Positions 12,380 to 25,089 of a stretch of DNA of 64,000 nt are shown here, piece after piece; position 1 is the stretch's first letter; each line of letters starts with the position of its first letter. The position numbers and the translations under genes were made by a program. Source of the DNA: Bettongia penicillata ogilbyi. Lineage: Eukaryota > Chordata > Mammalia > Diprotodontia > Potoroidae. The DNA is taken from positions 2,728,220-2,792,219 of the forward strand of contig JAJHZJ010000121.1 in the NCBI GenBank assembly GCA_023548195.1. The letters run 5' to 3'. Under the pieces are notes generated by a model. It ran no database searches, had not been told where the DNA came from, and was given only the letters and a program-made list of their open reading frames with translations.

Positions 12380-13085
12380 CTCGGCATTACCCTTGCTTTT
12401 CCTCACACCACATATCTGATTGGTTGCCAGATCTTACCATTTCTTCCCTCACAACATCTCTCTTCATTGATCCCTTTTCTCCACTCAGATAGCTACCGCC
12501 TAAGTTCAAACCCTTATCACTTCTCAAAGTCCTCCTGCCTCAAGTCCCTTCCCACTCCAGTCCACCCTACACAGTGCTGCCCACCTTAGATCTGACTATG
12601 TGCCCCTCCTACCCAGACAACACCAGTGGCTTCCAGCTGCCCCCTAGGATACAATATAAATGGCTCTGTTTAACTTTTAAAGACCTTCACAACCTATATT
12701 TCCAGCCTCCTTGCTCATTATTCCCCTGTCTCACACTATACAATCCAGTCCAGTTAAATTGTCCCTCTCTGTGTTCCTTCCACACAACACTTCAGACCCT
12801 GTCTCTGCCTTGTTCTGGCCCTTCCCTATGCTTCTCATGCACACTCCCCTGCCTCCACCTCACTGTCCTCTTCCTTCTGCACGAAGAAGTCATTCCTAAT
12901 CCCCTCAATCACTAATATCCCCTCTTAACTATTTTATATTTGTATTTTTTCATGTATTAATATTATATTTTTGTGGTATACATTTACTTGTTACCTCCAT
13001 TAGAACATAAACTCAATGAGAGTAGAGATTATTTCATTTAGCCCAGTACTTGGCACTAGTAAGAGCTTAAAATACTTGATTCATT
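12380..13085 (+). mobile_element. L2 3' region
   Basis: L2 3' sequence in order: a CCAGTGGCTTCCAGCTGCCC block, AAAGACCTTCACAACCTATA, TCCTTCTGCACGAAGAAGTC, then the terminus with CCCAGTACTTGGCACTAGTA. A 113-residue proline-rich frame in it is a by-product of pyrimidine-rich L2 sequence. Confidence 0.8.
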
Positions 13086-14129
13086 GGAAATCTACTCATG
13101 AATGACTTTAAAATTATGTCACCTTCAACTCAGATTTCTTCTGTGTATATGTGGTAAAGTCCATCTGCTCCTCCCAGCTGCCATTGTCACTTTTAATACA
13201 GATGTTGTGGAATATACAAGGGGCCTGGTTTCATTGTCATCACTGACAAGATTAGATCACTTAGAAAAATGCTGGTGAATCTGTTCTGTTTTTCTTGTAT
13301 TTATCCTTTTGGTTTCATTGATAGATGTTCTAAGGGTGATCCAGCTTACTGTATGGTCTCAGGTCAGACTCTTTACAAGCTCATTGTCCCCTTAACTACT
13401 TTTCAGCGTATGGCAAAGCAATAGTGCTTATAATCCATCATCAATCTATTCCATAATGTTTTCAAATGAGTTTGTGTTCCGAAACAGTGTGGGCTCTCAT
13501 TGCCATTTGTTTAGCAAGATTAAGTGTGTATTGGCTGCAGTTTTCTAAGCTTCTTTGGCCTACTTGTGATGGTGACTATTTGCTTCACCTACACATGTAC
13601 TAAAATTGGAATCATACAGAGATTAGAATTTAGTTTCTAAGTAAAAAAGTGGAAACAATAATAGTATAAATTTTCAAAAACTGCTAAAGAAAATTGTAGT
13701 GACTCCTGATTTTCCATACCTGTATCTTTTTCGTAGCAACCCAGACCCTCTTTATATTTTTGTCCCTTTTTCCTGTTCATTTCTAAGGCCTAGACAGCTA
13801 ACAGTAAGATTGAGCAGGAAACAAAGTCAGAAGATAGAGGCTCCGAAAACATAAAGGTGTAAGTTTGTCTCTATCTGAATTCTAAAACCATATTAGATGG
13901 CTCGTTTTGAATGACCTATTGAGTGATATTGCTCTTTGTTACCATGTCATGCTAATTGAAAAATAGACCATATTACTCTAGAATTTTTATTTTTTGCATG
14001 AAGGTAAACATGATACTGTATATTTCATAATTTGGTATTTTGTTTGTGTTTATGATAGAGACAATCTGAATAGTAAGATGGCCTTATTCATTTTTGTGTT
14101 GTAACAGTATATGTATGATCTCTTTTTAG

Positions 14130-14255
14130 GGTGGGAGAATTAATTGGAATCGATTTTTTCCTCACATACGTCAGAGACGGAATGCAAATGCTCGAGATGT
14201 TCGACATTCTGAACAAGAAGTAGCAGCACCTCCTCTTGAGGTTTCCGAGGAGCAG
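14130..14255 (+). CDS. UBAC2: UBAC2, penultimate coding exon (linker before the UBA domain)
   Basis: UBAC2 is an ER membrane protein with a rhomboid-like (derlin-type, catalytically dead) membrane domain and a C-terminal UBA domain. It works in ER-associated degradation and restrains FAF2/UBXD8. This exon is 126 bases, phase 0 at both ends, flanked by CTCTTTTTAG and GTAATC, and gives 42 residues starting GGRINWNRFFPHIRQRR and ending PPLEVSEEQ. That is the basic, membrane-proximal linker between the last transmembrane helix and the UBA domain. It joins in frame to the exon at 40771, giving EEQ-VARLMEMGF as in human UBAC2. No damage is visible. Earlier exons lie left of the window, so transmembrane parts cannot be judged. 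Identification rests on the joined C-terminal sequence and is secure. Confidence 0.95.
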
Positions 14256-14694
14256 GTAATCTTAGACAGTGCACCCCAACAGAGGGAAAGTGATTTTCAG
14301 TACCTGAAAGTAAAATGTGGGGATCTTGATCAAATTTTTTTTAAAAAAACATCAGCCCTGAGCATTGCAGTTTGAACTTTTGTATTATGTGCTGGCAAGT
14401 TTGAGAAAAGCTTGATAAATTTTGAAATGCATTTGGCTGCAAAAATAGTCTACAACTATTGTAGACCATTATCACCATTAATATTTTGATATTCCCTTCT
14501 CTGTGTGGTGTTTGATAGTCATTGTGTAGAGTAAGCACAAGGAACTTTTACCTTTGTTTCTGTGTCCATCACACCCCCAATCCAGACACTTCCAAGTAAA
14601 CCTTAGTTGAGGAACCCAGCCTTTGAACCTATTTTGTGACACCTCGAGCAGATTTTTGACATCTTAACTAGAACCAGAAGGTATATCTTATGAT

Positions 14695-14832
14695 AATGGT
14701 GTCCAGCTCAGATGGAAGCATGTTGACTTAGAAAACCACAAATTAACATTGTCTATGTTGTATTGTATTTTGATTTAATCTGGTTTGGGCCATACTCAGG
14801 AATTTTGAGGGCTGCAAATGGTAAATTTGTCA
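14695..14832 (+). mobile_element. hAT-like element of the GTGTCAAACTC family, partial
   Basis: Contains GTGTCCAGCTCAGATGG, TTGACTTAGAAAACCACAAA and TAATCTGGTTTGGGCCATAC. A related fragment in opposite orientation is at 29265. Clade is inferred from terminal resemblance to MER1-type hAT elements. Confidence 0.45.
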
Positions 14833-14924
14833 TCTCAGTCCTATTCTGTCATTGCCAGCATCCTTGGTGGCTTCTAAACTAGACTGTAAAAATTGCTGGA
14901 AAAAGAAACTGCTTTCTCTAATTC

Positions 14925-16570
14925 AGTAAGCTTTTATTACGTACTTCATATATAGTCCTGGGACTAGGCTAGGGACAGAAAAACAAAAATCTCTCTTGGG
15001 ATCTTAGCTTCTGCTCAGGAGGAAACCACATGTCCACAGATAAATAAATACAGCCACAGAATAATTTTGGAGGGATTATAGCACAAGCAACTGAAGAGAT
15101 AGAAGGGGCCTGCTTAAGGAGTTGAGCTCCCTTGAAGTCAGTCCTAAGGAGAATTAGTATTCCAAAAGTCAGAGAGGGAGTGAGTGCAGTCTTGGCATGG
15201 CTGCTTAAGGAGTTGAGCTCCCTTGAAGTCAGTCCTAAGGAGAATTAGTATTCCAAAAGTCAGAGAGGGAGTGAGTGCAGTCTTGGCATGGCAGGCAGCC
15301 TGTCCAAAGGAAAAAGGCAAGATGTTGTGCACAGTCAATCACAAACAAGTCAGTTTGGCTGGAACATAGTACTTGGAATGTGGAAACAATCTGGAAATAT
15401 TAATTAATAATAAATGCTTTTTGCTTGACTGTATTTATTTAGTATAAGGGTTTTGCTTTTCTTCTTCTTGTTTTTCCCTTCAGTGAGAGGCAAGGGGTGG
15501 AAAGGGACAGGAATAAAAGAAAACATTAAGATTATAGCCTTTGCCTTTTATGTTAAATGAAAGCATTAGGCAAGATAGGGAAATAATAGGCAACCAGTGA
15601 AACTTCTTGAGTAGGGGAGTGACATGGTCTGACCTGTGCTTTAAGACTATCAGTTTGGTAACTGTGACTATGACACAGATTGGAGAGAAAAGAGACTGGA
15701 GGTGGGGACACAGGTTAGGGAGTTATTGCAGTTGTCCAAACAAAAGGTGATGAGGGCCTGGACTAGGATATTTGTGGTATGAGTAGAGAAAAGGGGACAA
15801 ATGAAAGAATATTGAGGAGTTGGAATCAAGGGGGCAAGGGAGAGTTGAGACACAGTGACTTCTAGGTCATAAAGCTAGGTGACTAGAAGAATGATTGTAC
15901 TCTCAACAAGAAATAAGGAAGTTAAGAGGAAGGATGGGTACATGTTGATCTCAGGATGTCAGTAGGATACCCAGCTGGAAACAGCCAAGAAGTAGATGAT
16001 GAGGCAGAAGTAAAGGTCAGGAGAGGGATGATGGCCAAGTATGTAGGTTTGGGAGTCATCTGCTTAGAGATGATGTTTGAAACCATGGGAGCTTATGAGA
16101 TTACTGAGAATGAGCACAGAGACAAAGAGAAGCAGGGCCAACACAAAGACCTAAGTTACACCTGTGCGTAGAAGCAGGACCTGTTTGATGGTCCATCAAA
16201 GGAAATTCAAGGACAAGTCAGACAAGTGGGAGGAGAATAAGGAGAAAGGGGTCACCAAAACCCAGGGAAGGGAGGAATGGCCACGCAGAAGGAGGGGGTA
16301 GTCATCAATTTTACGTTTCTTAGAGAGGTCTAGAAGAATTAGAAGTCACAAGAAGTCAGATGTGACTAAACAACAGAATAGGAAAGTCACAAGGGGCGGA
16401 GAAGTGAGAAGGTGTGGCACGGAGTGTGGAGCTTGTGAGAAGGAGGCGTAAGAAAGGGCGGTAGAGTTCAAGGAGGTTTATTTAAGGATGAGCATGTTTA
16501 TAAGTGTCAGGAAAGGAGCCGGTGGAGAAGAGTTAGAATAATGAAAGGGACTGATTGAAGGTTCACGGGA
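14925..16570 (-). mobile_element. Long antisense L2 (3' UTR and reverse transcriptase region)
   Basis: Reads leftward as an L2 from terminus into ORF2. It includes AGTGACATGGTCTGACCTGTG, GTGATGAGGGCCTGGACTAG, ATCTGCTTAGAGATGATG and CCATGGGAGCTTATGAGATT. Near 16.3 kb the minus strand gives LLDLSKK, a decayed LLDLSAAFD reverse transcriptase block. Stops and indels are throughout. It carries the 91-bp tandem duplication at 15110. Confidence 0.8.
15110..15291. repeat. Perfect 91-bp tandem duplication
   Basis: Two adjacent copies (15110-15200 and 15201-15291), each starting CTGCTTAAGGAGTTGAGCTC and ending CTTGGCATGG. By eye they are identical at every base, although the surrounding L2 sequence is old and diverged. 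This means the duplication is recent, polymorphic, or an assembly artefact. Confidence 0.95.
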
Positions 16571-18579
16571 GAAGGGAGCAGATGGAAGGTCTGAATATGT
16601 CTACTCTGCCTTTTATTATCCCAGCGTGTTTTACCAGGATGGAATCATGAGAGATGGACCCAGTCCTGAAGAGGGTGGCCAGGGAAGCAGTCTGCTGTTA
16701 GGGAGCCAACATCCATGGTTGCAGGAAGATGGAAGGAATGTGGGAGGGAAAAAGTGTAACACAAAGAAAAGTTTGTTAATATGGGAAGGCAGGTTAGGAA
16801 TGAAGTAAATGGGAGTGAGAAAAGGGATAATGGTTGCTTGGGAAAGCAACTTTTGACTCTGAACCAGTAAGAGAATTTTTTCTGATACGATTTCCTCACA
16901 CTTTCTAATCTTCTTGCTCCCCAACCCTATCCCAAGTTGAGCTCTGGTCCTAGGTTGGACCAGGGAGCTTGGCTGTATGGGGCTGGTCTGGAGGACCAAG
17001 GTTGTAGCTTGTCCAAACTTAATTTTTTAGTGTAATTTCTCCATCCCCTGTAACTATATCCACAATTATAATGTTGGAGCTGAGGCCAGTTGTGCTCTTT
17101 TCTCATTATGGAAGTGTTGTATGCTATCCCTACCCTCTTCCCAATATACAAGTACCTTGAGGGTGAAGTCTGAGAGGGAAAACCTTATTTTGAATTTTCT
17201 TGATTGTTTAACTGTTTACTCTTCCTCTGCAAGGATAATCTTGCCCAAGACCTCAGCTGTTGGTTTGACTGGGGTAGGAGAATAGTCTACTAATTTTAAC
17301 CAGTAAGTCTTCCTCATCCCTGTACTTTATTATTCTACATCTCAGGCAATCATTTCAATCACTCAGAAGCATTAGGGAAAAGATTATGGGATCTTGGGCA
17401 AATTTTTCCTCCGTATGAAGAATCTCCTAGACCCGGAAAACATATCATATAAGTCATATTAACAGACTGCTTGGTTTGGGGGTGTTTCCCAATGGAAACT
17501 CTCTATAGTTGCAAAGCTTTTAGTGGTAGAAATAAAGGTGCCCTTGAGGGGAAAAAATGTGGCACAGTAGGCAGCCACAGGCCAAGAAGAAAATGAGTTC
17601 CATTATATCACTGCTTGTTTGACATATAAACTATGAATCATATTCTTCATAGGAGCCGTTACAGAGATGACACACTTAAAAGGGTGAGAGAGCTTTTGGT
17701 TTTGTCACTTTTCTTAATGTGTCCAAAACTGACACCATTTCCTGTGCATACTGTATACATCCATGTATATGTTTGGACCTGTTGAGGATTGCATGTTGTT
17801 TTTTGACACTTTTCTTCATCCTGTAAGAAAAGCAAGCCCTGTGATGAGCTGGTCATTGTCAATATGCACTGATAGTGATTCTGAGGCCTGTTGTGAAAAG
17901 AAAACAAGTGAGAATAGTGGTTTTAATCAAAACTTTCCTCTTAAAAGACTATTCTTTACTGATCTGTTTGTTTTTAAGGTAAAAGTTAAAATGTGATTTA
18001 ACTAATAAGCCACAAATCCACAGAATCTCAGAGCTTAAAAGAACCTCAGAAATCATTGAATCCACATCCTGAATTCCCTGTACAACACACCTGTAAAGTG
18101 GTTATTCAGCAGTGGCCCATTCCATTTTTAGGCAATTCTTATTATTAGAAAGTTCTTCCTTTTATTGAGTTAAAGTCTGTCTCTCCCTGTCTTGTGTTCT
18201 GGAGCCACACACAATAAGTATACTCCTTCAACATACTGGAAGATAGTGATTCTATTCCCCCAGTGTAATTTCATATGCCTTCATCAGCTTGATCCTCCTG
18301 CATGTATTTCAGTTTATCAATATTCAGTCACTGAAATGAGAGTCCTCTCCAGTGATGCGAATTGCACCTTATCCTTACTGTCTCCTAACATTGTGAGAGT
18401 ACTAATGGAGAGCTCCAGCTTTTAACCATCATCATTCCTTGTCTTTGCCACATGACATCTTCTCTTCTGTTATCCATCTATTAATGACATCTTCTATGGC
18501 TGTTCATCTTTGAAGTTCATCACTGGTTATATATTGCAGCCCACTTTCACCCAGCATCAGCTTTTCTGTTGCCCACTGT

Positions 18580-19010
18580 GTCATATTCATTTTCAACTAT
18601 GGCCCATTATTATAAAGCAACAGCAGCAAAATGTTGAGTCTTTAAAAGATGAACCTTTGTTTTCATTTGAAAATTTGGTTCGTTAGAGGATCTTTATTAT
18701 TCCAGAAGGCAGTCCAATTTGCTGTCCCTCTCTTGTTCATCTTGGGGCCCAACTCTTTGACCATCTGTACTAAATCTGTCTACATATTTTTGGATGAGCT
18801 CTATAATTTGTCCACATAAATGTCATAACCCAGGTCAATAGACATTCTTCATCCACTTGAGCTTTCTTGTGTGCGTAATCAGACCAAATTCTTTGGGGTG
18901 TTTATGGCTTTTTTCTGCAAGAGATCTGTGATATTCCAGAGTTTGATGCAATCAGCACAGTGTAATCCACAAACATCTGGAAAACTTTGCTATCTGCAAA
19001 GAATCCTTCT
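18580..19010 (-). mobile_element. LINE reverse transcriptase fragment (RTE-like), antisense
   Basis: The minus strand gives MFVDYTVLIAS, a decayed FADDTVLIA active site, followed leftward by ELGPKMNKRGTANWTAFW, which resembles the block after the catalytic motif in RTE-type LINEs. Several stops and frameshifts; the clade is inferred. Confidence 0.5.
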
Positions 19011-19179
19011 TCACCTTGAACTCCGTACCAAGTCTCCTCCTTCACATTGACAGACAGTTTTGTCAAGTATATATCTGCCTAATTTGTGCCTTGCCTGGTG
19101 TTTATGCTCATTGACTAGGTCAGTAAACAGTATTATTTCCACAATCTCCCTCATATAGCCTCTACTCTCCTCTGACATT

Positions 19180-19800
19180 GTCACCACCCTGCTGTAAGCC
19201 CTCATCACTTCACACTTGACATATTGCCTTCTGGTTGATCTTCCTGCCTCAAATGTGACCCTATTCCAGTCTGTCTTCACTCAGAAATCAAGGTGATCTT
19301 CCTAAAGCCCAAGTCTGACCATGCCATTCTCCTATTCAGTAAATTCTAGAGGCTTCCTATTATTAGAAGATCCAAAGATCAAATGTAAAATCCTCTGTTC
19401 GACCCTTTATAATCTGGCCCCTTCCTACCTATTTGATCTTTTCACACCTTCCTCCTCTCCATATCATATAAGATACTTCATCCCCCCCACCTGGGCCTTT
19501 TCACTGACTTGTCTCCCAGGCTTATAATTCTCTCTCTAGTTTCTGCCTCCTGGCTTCCCTCACTTCCTTCAAATCTCTACTCCACCCCCTTCAGCTTCAG
19601 TGTTCTGCAGGGAATCTCACCTGCCTTCCCACTGAAGTCATCTCCAGTGTATATCTCTCGTAGCTGCTTGCTTGTCTCTTCTGTTAGATTGTCAGCTGCT
19701 TTAGGACAGGCATTGTTTTTGTCTTCTCTCTGTGTCCTTACTGCTTAGCACAATGCCTGGTCCACAATCAGCATTTAATATGTGCTTAATGACTTGACTT
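19180..19800 (+). mobile_element. L2 3' region
   Basis: Contains GTGATCTTCCTAAAGC, CAAGTCTGACCATGCCATTC, CTTTATAATCTGGCCCCTTC and the terminus TGCTTAGCACAATGCCTGG, in L2 order. Confidence 0.85.
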
Positions 19801-21184
19801 TATTTCCACTGTTATTCCTTTGAAGGAATCTTGAATGATTTGAAATATGAATGAGACAATGTGTAGGAAAGTTATTTAAGGAAACATCTTTCATAACCAA
19901 CAGCAAGCACAATAGGACTTTGTATTCTCTACATCATTCATTTAAGAAATGGTGAAGATCTGTCCAAAATGTCTACCTCTGACTATTGCTTGGGAAAGCT
20001 TGCTTGTTATCTAATAATAATTCATTAATAAATTCATTGATTAAGGAACCCTTGTAACAGTAGTTGTTAATGTTTTCTCATCTACTTTTTTGTATTAAGA
20101 AACCCCTAGTTGTTTGGGGTTTTTTTGCCTTTGGCATCTTTTCATGCCAGCCTACTCATACTTGTGTCTCCTCCAACACAGATTTCATTTATATTATACT
20201 TCATCCTGTATTCCTTTTCTTGAGTATCTCTTCTCCCTCCCTATAAGCACATCTCGTAGTGTAATGTTAGAATCCAAAGAAAATAATAGCTTCATGTCCT
20301 TGATGTCAGTGCTTTACATATCTGTTCGATTTTTCTTCTCTTTGGTATCCTCTTTCCATTGTTGTCCTTAAATACCATTTGCTTAAAATGGCTTTGCTTA
20401 GATGGATGTCAAACTATTTAAACTGTTTTTATCCTTCACTGCTTCACTATACTTTATGAAATGATACTGTACATAATTGTCCATTATCCTTCTTTATAAG
20501 ATTTTATCATTGTTTATATTAGAAACTTGCGTTGCCCTTAGAACCTTTCTCCATTTGGCAAAAAAAGTTTAGATATTTGCTGTTTAAGGCACTTTCTAGA
20601 TTCTTCTAATTGTTTTCTTGTAACAATAAATTTTTTTCTAAACTGCATGTTATTATAAGTAATGCCAAAGTAGTTTCTGGTATCCATTCCCCATTTTTTA
20701 ACTGACAGTTACTTTAAATAGTTTGGAATTAAGTTGTTTCAGTTATACGTGGCATCCTTTTTCTCATTATTATGCTTCTTCTCTAGTTTTGTTAATTTTG
20801 AGCTTTGCCCTGGTCTAACCATCTATAGATAGCTAAACAGTTTTTGATTCAGAGATAACTCCCACATCGATAACAAGTCTTTTCCTGTCTGTTAAAATAT
20901 AATCTTTTTCATTTTTTGTAATGGTGCTTGCCATATCCAACACCTACCAGTATATAAGTAAAACATCTCTTTGAGGATGGTTTGTGTATTTCTAGGCCTT
21001 TTGATTGCGATCAAGTTACAAACCTTCTTGAGTAGTTTACTCTCAAGATCTCAGATTGATCAGAATGGATCCTTGCAGGAAAGCCATGTACTGAAAATTA
21101 CTTCTCACATTCCACCTTACCTACCATGGAATCTTTCTGAATCTGTGCCTATGACAACCAGATTATGCTAGCCTTGTAAATAGT

Positions 21185-22763
21185 ACAATTTGTGGAGCAC
21201 ATCCGAGCAGGCTTCAGAGATGGAATCTCCAACAGCAGCACAGGTCCCTCAAACCACAGGCACCAAAGGTCAGTGAGGGGGTCTTTTTGGGTGGCTGAGA
21301 GGGGAGCAGGGTGTCCCCATGACTCAGGCCCCCTTGGGAGGGAGCAGCAGACGGGTTCCCAAAGCAGGCAGGAACACAGATCCATTTATTGAAGGTCCCT
21401 GCATAAACCCCTGGAGGGAACTAAGCCCCGTGTGGCAGCCCTGCCCCCACCTGAGCAACTGCACTTAATCTCACACTGAAAAGCAGCCTGGTCCCCGCCA
21501 AAAGCCCCAGAGGCTTGGGAGCAGCATTTGAATCTCAGCCCCCAAGCACTGGCTGGATGGAACTGGAGGTGAGGTGGGTGTGGAGAGGAAACTCAGAAGT
21601 CAAGTAACTGGCTGGGAAAATGCCCAAGAAGGGGCCATAGAAGGTTACTTTCTTAGGGAACAGGTGTCTCCCCCCATCCTTTCAGATGAGGAAGAACAAG
21701 GCATACTGTCAGAGGAAGTCAAGGGCCCTGCCTCCAAAGGGGACTTAAACTGGGCTCGGGCAATAGAAGACCTTAAAAAACAAGTTAGCAGCTTACTAAG
21801 GGAAAACCAAAAAAAAAAAAAAATGCTGAGGAAAATAACAGCTTTAAAAAGAGGCTAACTCAAGTGGGAAAAGACGTTCAAAAAGCTAACAAGGAGAAGG
21901 AAGTTTTAAAAAGCAGAATTAGCCAAATGGAGGAGAAGGTTCAAAAGCTCACTGAACAAAGTAATTCATTGAAAGAGAGAATTGAGTCCAGGTAAACATA
22001 CGACTATGAGATAAACTAAGAAGTTAGTAAACAAAACCAAAAATTTGAAAAAAATAGAAGATAAGGTGAAACAACTCATGGGAAAAACAACTGACCTGGA
22101 AAATAGATCCAGGAGAAATAATTTAAAAATTATTGGACTACCTGCAAGCCATGATCAAAAAAAGAGCCTAGACATCATCTTCCATGAAATTATCAAGGAA
22201 AACTGCCCTGATGTTGTAGAATCAGAAGGCAAAATGGATATTGAAAGAATTCGTCGGTCACTTCCTGAAAGAAACCCGAGCAGAGAAACTCCTAGGAATA
22301 TTGTGGCCAAATTTCAGAGTTCCCAGATCAAGGAGAAAATACTGCAAGCAGCTAGAAACAGACAATTTAAGTACTGTGGAAATACAATCAGGATAACACA
22401 GGATCTGGCAGCTTCAACGTTAAGCGACTGAAGGGCTTGGAATGGGATATTTCAGAAGTTAAAGGAGCTGGAATTGAAACCAAGAATCACCTATCCAGAA
22501 AATCTGAATATAATACTTCAAGGGGAAAAACGGTCGTTCAGTGATATAGACGACTTTCAAGACTTCATGTTGAAGAAAAGACCAAATCTGTATTTAAAAA
22601 TTTGACTTCCCAAGACAAGAATCAAGAGAAGCATGAAAAGGTAAACAGAAAAGAAAAATCATAAAAGACTCTCTAAAGCTGAACTGTTTACATTACTACA
22701 TGGAAAGAAAATATTTTTAACTCTTGAATTTTTTCTCAGTATTTGGGTTGTAGGAGAGATTGT

Positions 22764-22796
<33 letters not shown>

Positions 22797-23680
22797 TAGA
22801 GCATACAGGCTGTGTTATATCAGAAGAGATGATATCCACATACACACAAAAAAAAATAAAATAAAAATTAAGGAATAAAGGAGGAACATTCTGAGAAGAG
22901 AAAGGGAGTAATGGAATAGGGCAGGCTATAATAAATAAAAGAGTTAAGAAAAATCTTATTCAGTGGAGGAGATAAGGGAGAAGAGGAGGGGAGGGAAAAT
23001 AAAGCTACTTTCCCCACGTGTGACTGAAGGAGGGAATAACATGCTCACTAAATTTGATATGAAAATTTATATACACCACAGAAAAGTAGGAGAGGAGGTG
23101 ACAAGTGGAGTGAGAGAAATGGGAGAAGAGAGTCACTAGAAATAAACACTTTCGAGAAGGGACAAGGTCAGTTGTAGGGGGTGAAAATAAGGGGGGGATA
23201 GGGTAGGTCAGAGGGCAATATAATTAGTATTACACAACGTGATTACTATGGAAGTCTTTAGCAAAACAACACATATTTAGTTTGTATTTAATTGCTTCCC
23301 TTCTCAGTGGGGCTGGGGAGGCAGGGGGGAGGGAGATATGTTGGAATTCAAAGTATTAGAAACGAATGTTGAGAACTTTTATTGCATATAATTGAGAAAT
23401 AAGAACTACAGGGATAGGGGTATAGAAATTCATCTTGTCCTGCAAGAAAAGAGAGAAGATGGGGATAGGAGAGGGTTGGGGGTGTGTTGGAGGGGAGGGT
23501 ACATTGAGGGAAGGAGTAATCAGAATGCAAGGTTTTAGGAAGCAGGGGGAGGGGAGTGATGGGGAGAAAAATTAGACATGTTACAAAGTGAGGTAAAAGC
23601 AATTAGTCTTAAAACAAGAGTGAATTAATTACTGAGAATAAATTAATGACATCTTTAGTTTGGAGAAAAGAATTTCAGTC
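21185..23680 (+). mobile_element. ORF1-only L1 relative (HAL1), sense, copy A
   Basis: The 5' UTR-like part runs to about 21570 and resembles the 5' UTR of the element at 30.4-32.9 kb. ORF1 follows in pieces: an N-terminal stretch with EGYFLREQVSPPILSDEEEQ; a coiled-coil region broken by stops near 21857 and 22020; and an RRM plus C-terminal domain open from 22045 to 22431, with KTTDLENRSRRNNLKIIGLP and KSLDIIFHEIIKENCPD. A stop after LAASTLSD breaks the last ORF1 segment. The 3' UTR starts straight away, with no ORF2, and has a CA/GATA tract and G-rich blocks. ORF1 encodes a trimeric RNA-binding chaperone in active L1; this copy cannot. Confidence 0.85.
22766..22801. repeat. (CA)n-(GATA)n microsatellite
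   Basis: About 12 CA units followed by three GATA units in the HAL1 3' UTR. Confidence 0.9.
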
Positions 23681-24187
23681 TAACTTTCCAAGAAGAAGGT
23701 AACCTCAGGTAAAATTTGGCATTGTTGGAAAAGTCAAGGTTTTAATGGTAAATTAGATTTTATGATTGCCATTTAATCAGGAACTAGAACATGTATAAAA
23801 AGACATGTAAGCCACAGAAGACTTGCCTCAAAAGATGTTCCTTAGCCAAAGTGAAACTATAATCATATTTGAAACCTGGTTATTGAAACTTGCCATTTTT
23901 AGATGCTATGGGACTATTAAGTGACTGTTCTTCTGAATCTAACTCCAGGTATGGGAAGCAAGAAAGGCGATCTGAGTCTCCAATACATGGTGCCAGTAAG
24001 CCTGTGAGATGCTGGTATGAACTGCATAGGTGATCTCAAGGGAAGGGTGGGAGAATGGCTGTTCAGCATTGGCCAAGGTGGGAACTGAGCGAGAGAGAGA
24101 GCAGAACCCCAGGTAACAGCAAAAACCACTCCTGAGACTACCAGCCTACAGATTAAATATCTGTAAGTCATCTACTTGAACTTACAG

Positions 24188-25089
24188 GAGCCAAGATGAC
24201 AAAGTGATCTATAAATGCCCTCCCCTTCCCCTTGTTGACATTGAAAAACCCAGAGAATATTTCCCCAGGAAAAATTCTGGAATAGTAGGATCAGCCAAAG
24301 GGTAAACAGACTTTTAGCCTGTGAGGCCAGAAAAATCACAAAGGAGGGGTCCCTCTTGCCATGGCTGAAGGGGGCCAGTGCAGGACCAGAGCTGTCCCAG
24401 ACAGCCCTACCTCAGTGAACCGGGAGGAGATCCTGAGCCCCAGTGGGGGTGGAGCCTATAAACACCAACATCAAGACCTCATCCATGCCTCAGAACAGCC
24501 AGGGGAATGGGAAAGACACTATCACAGATGGGGTTCACCAACCACTGAGCCTGCCTGTGCTCTAGCTCAGGGAGGAGAGCTCTTGTGGCCAGATCATCCC
24601 TCCCCTCACACCTCAAGCAATGAGCTCCAGGGTAACTTGGGGAAACTCAAAAAGACTTCACCAGGCCTCTGCTTTGGCACACCAGCCAAATCAGCACCAG
24701 GTAAACTGCAGTATTTTAGCTTCTAGCTGAAAGAACCAGAGGCCATAATACAGAAAGCCTCAAGTTTCAAGCACAGGAACCTTGGGACAGAACCCCTGGT
24801 GCCCCAGAAGCAGAGATCCACTTTAAAAGCCAGGAAAAGGGCAATCATCATGAGCAGGAAGCAAGCTAGAAAAGACCATAGAATATTACTATGGGGACAA
24901 GGACCAAAACACGAATACCGAAGAGGTGAGCATTGAGACTGTACTTCCATCTGAAACTTCAGAAGGGAATATGAATTGGTCTCAAATCAAAGAGCATTCT
25001 TGGAAGAACTCAGGAAGTATTTTAAAAGCCAAATTAGAAAAATAGAAGAAAAACTGACCAATGATTTTACAATTATGAAAAAAGAATTC
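24188..25089 (+). mobile_element. ORF1-only L1 relative (HAL1), copy B, 5' half
   Basis: Begins near TTACAGGAGCCAAGATGACA, the L1/HAL1 5' start motif. A 5' UTR of about 0.75 kb runs into the ORF1 N-terminal region (NWSQIKEHSWKNSGS). It is cut at AAAAAAGAATTC by the L1 insertion that follows and resumes at about 27697. Confidence 0.75.
25078..25089. repeat. Left target-site duplication of the nested L1
   Basis: AAAAAAGAATTC, repeated at 27685-27696 on the other side of the L1. The A-rich half overlaps the poly(A) tail, so the informative part is GAATTC plus adjacent A's. Confidence 0.75.

Larger units (their letters stand above)
1..14129 (+). other. UBAC2: UBAC2 intron (3' part), upstream of the penultimate coding exon
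   Basis: Intronic DNA, inferred from the splice acceptor at its right end (CTCTTTTTAG) and the UBAC2 exon that follows. The left end of the intron lies outside the window. Its identifiable content is old transposon sequence, listed separately. Positions 1-1400, 4100-4930, 7000-8270, 10700-12380 and 13090-14120 show no feature I can name: open frames there are short, have no family resemblance and are interrupted in all frames. Confidence 0.85.

Noticed and set aside
16631..16999. 122-residue minus-strand frame
   Set aside because: No domain, signal or splice context. It lies next to a decayed antisense L2 and is pyrimidine-rich on that strand.
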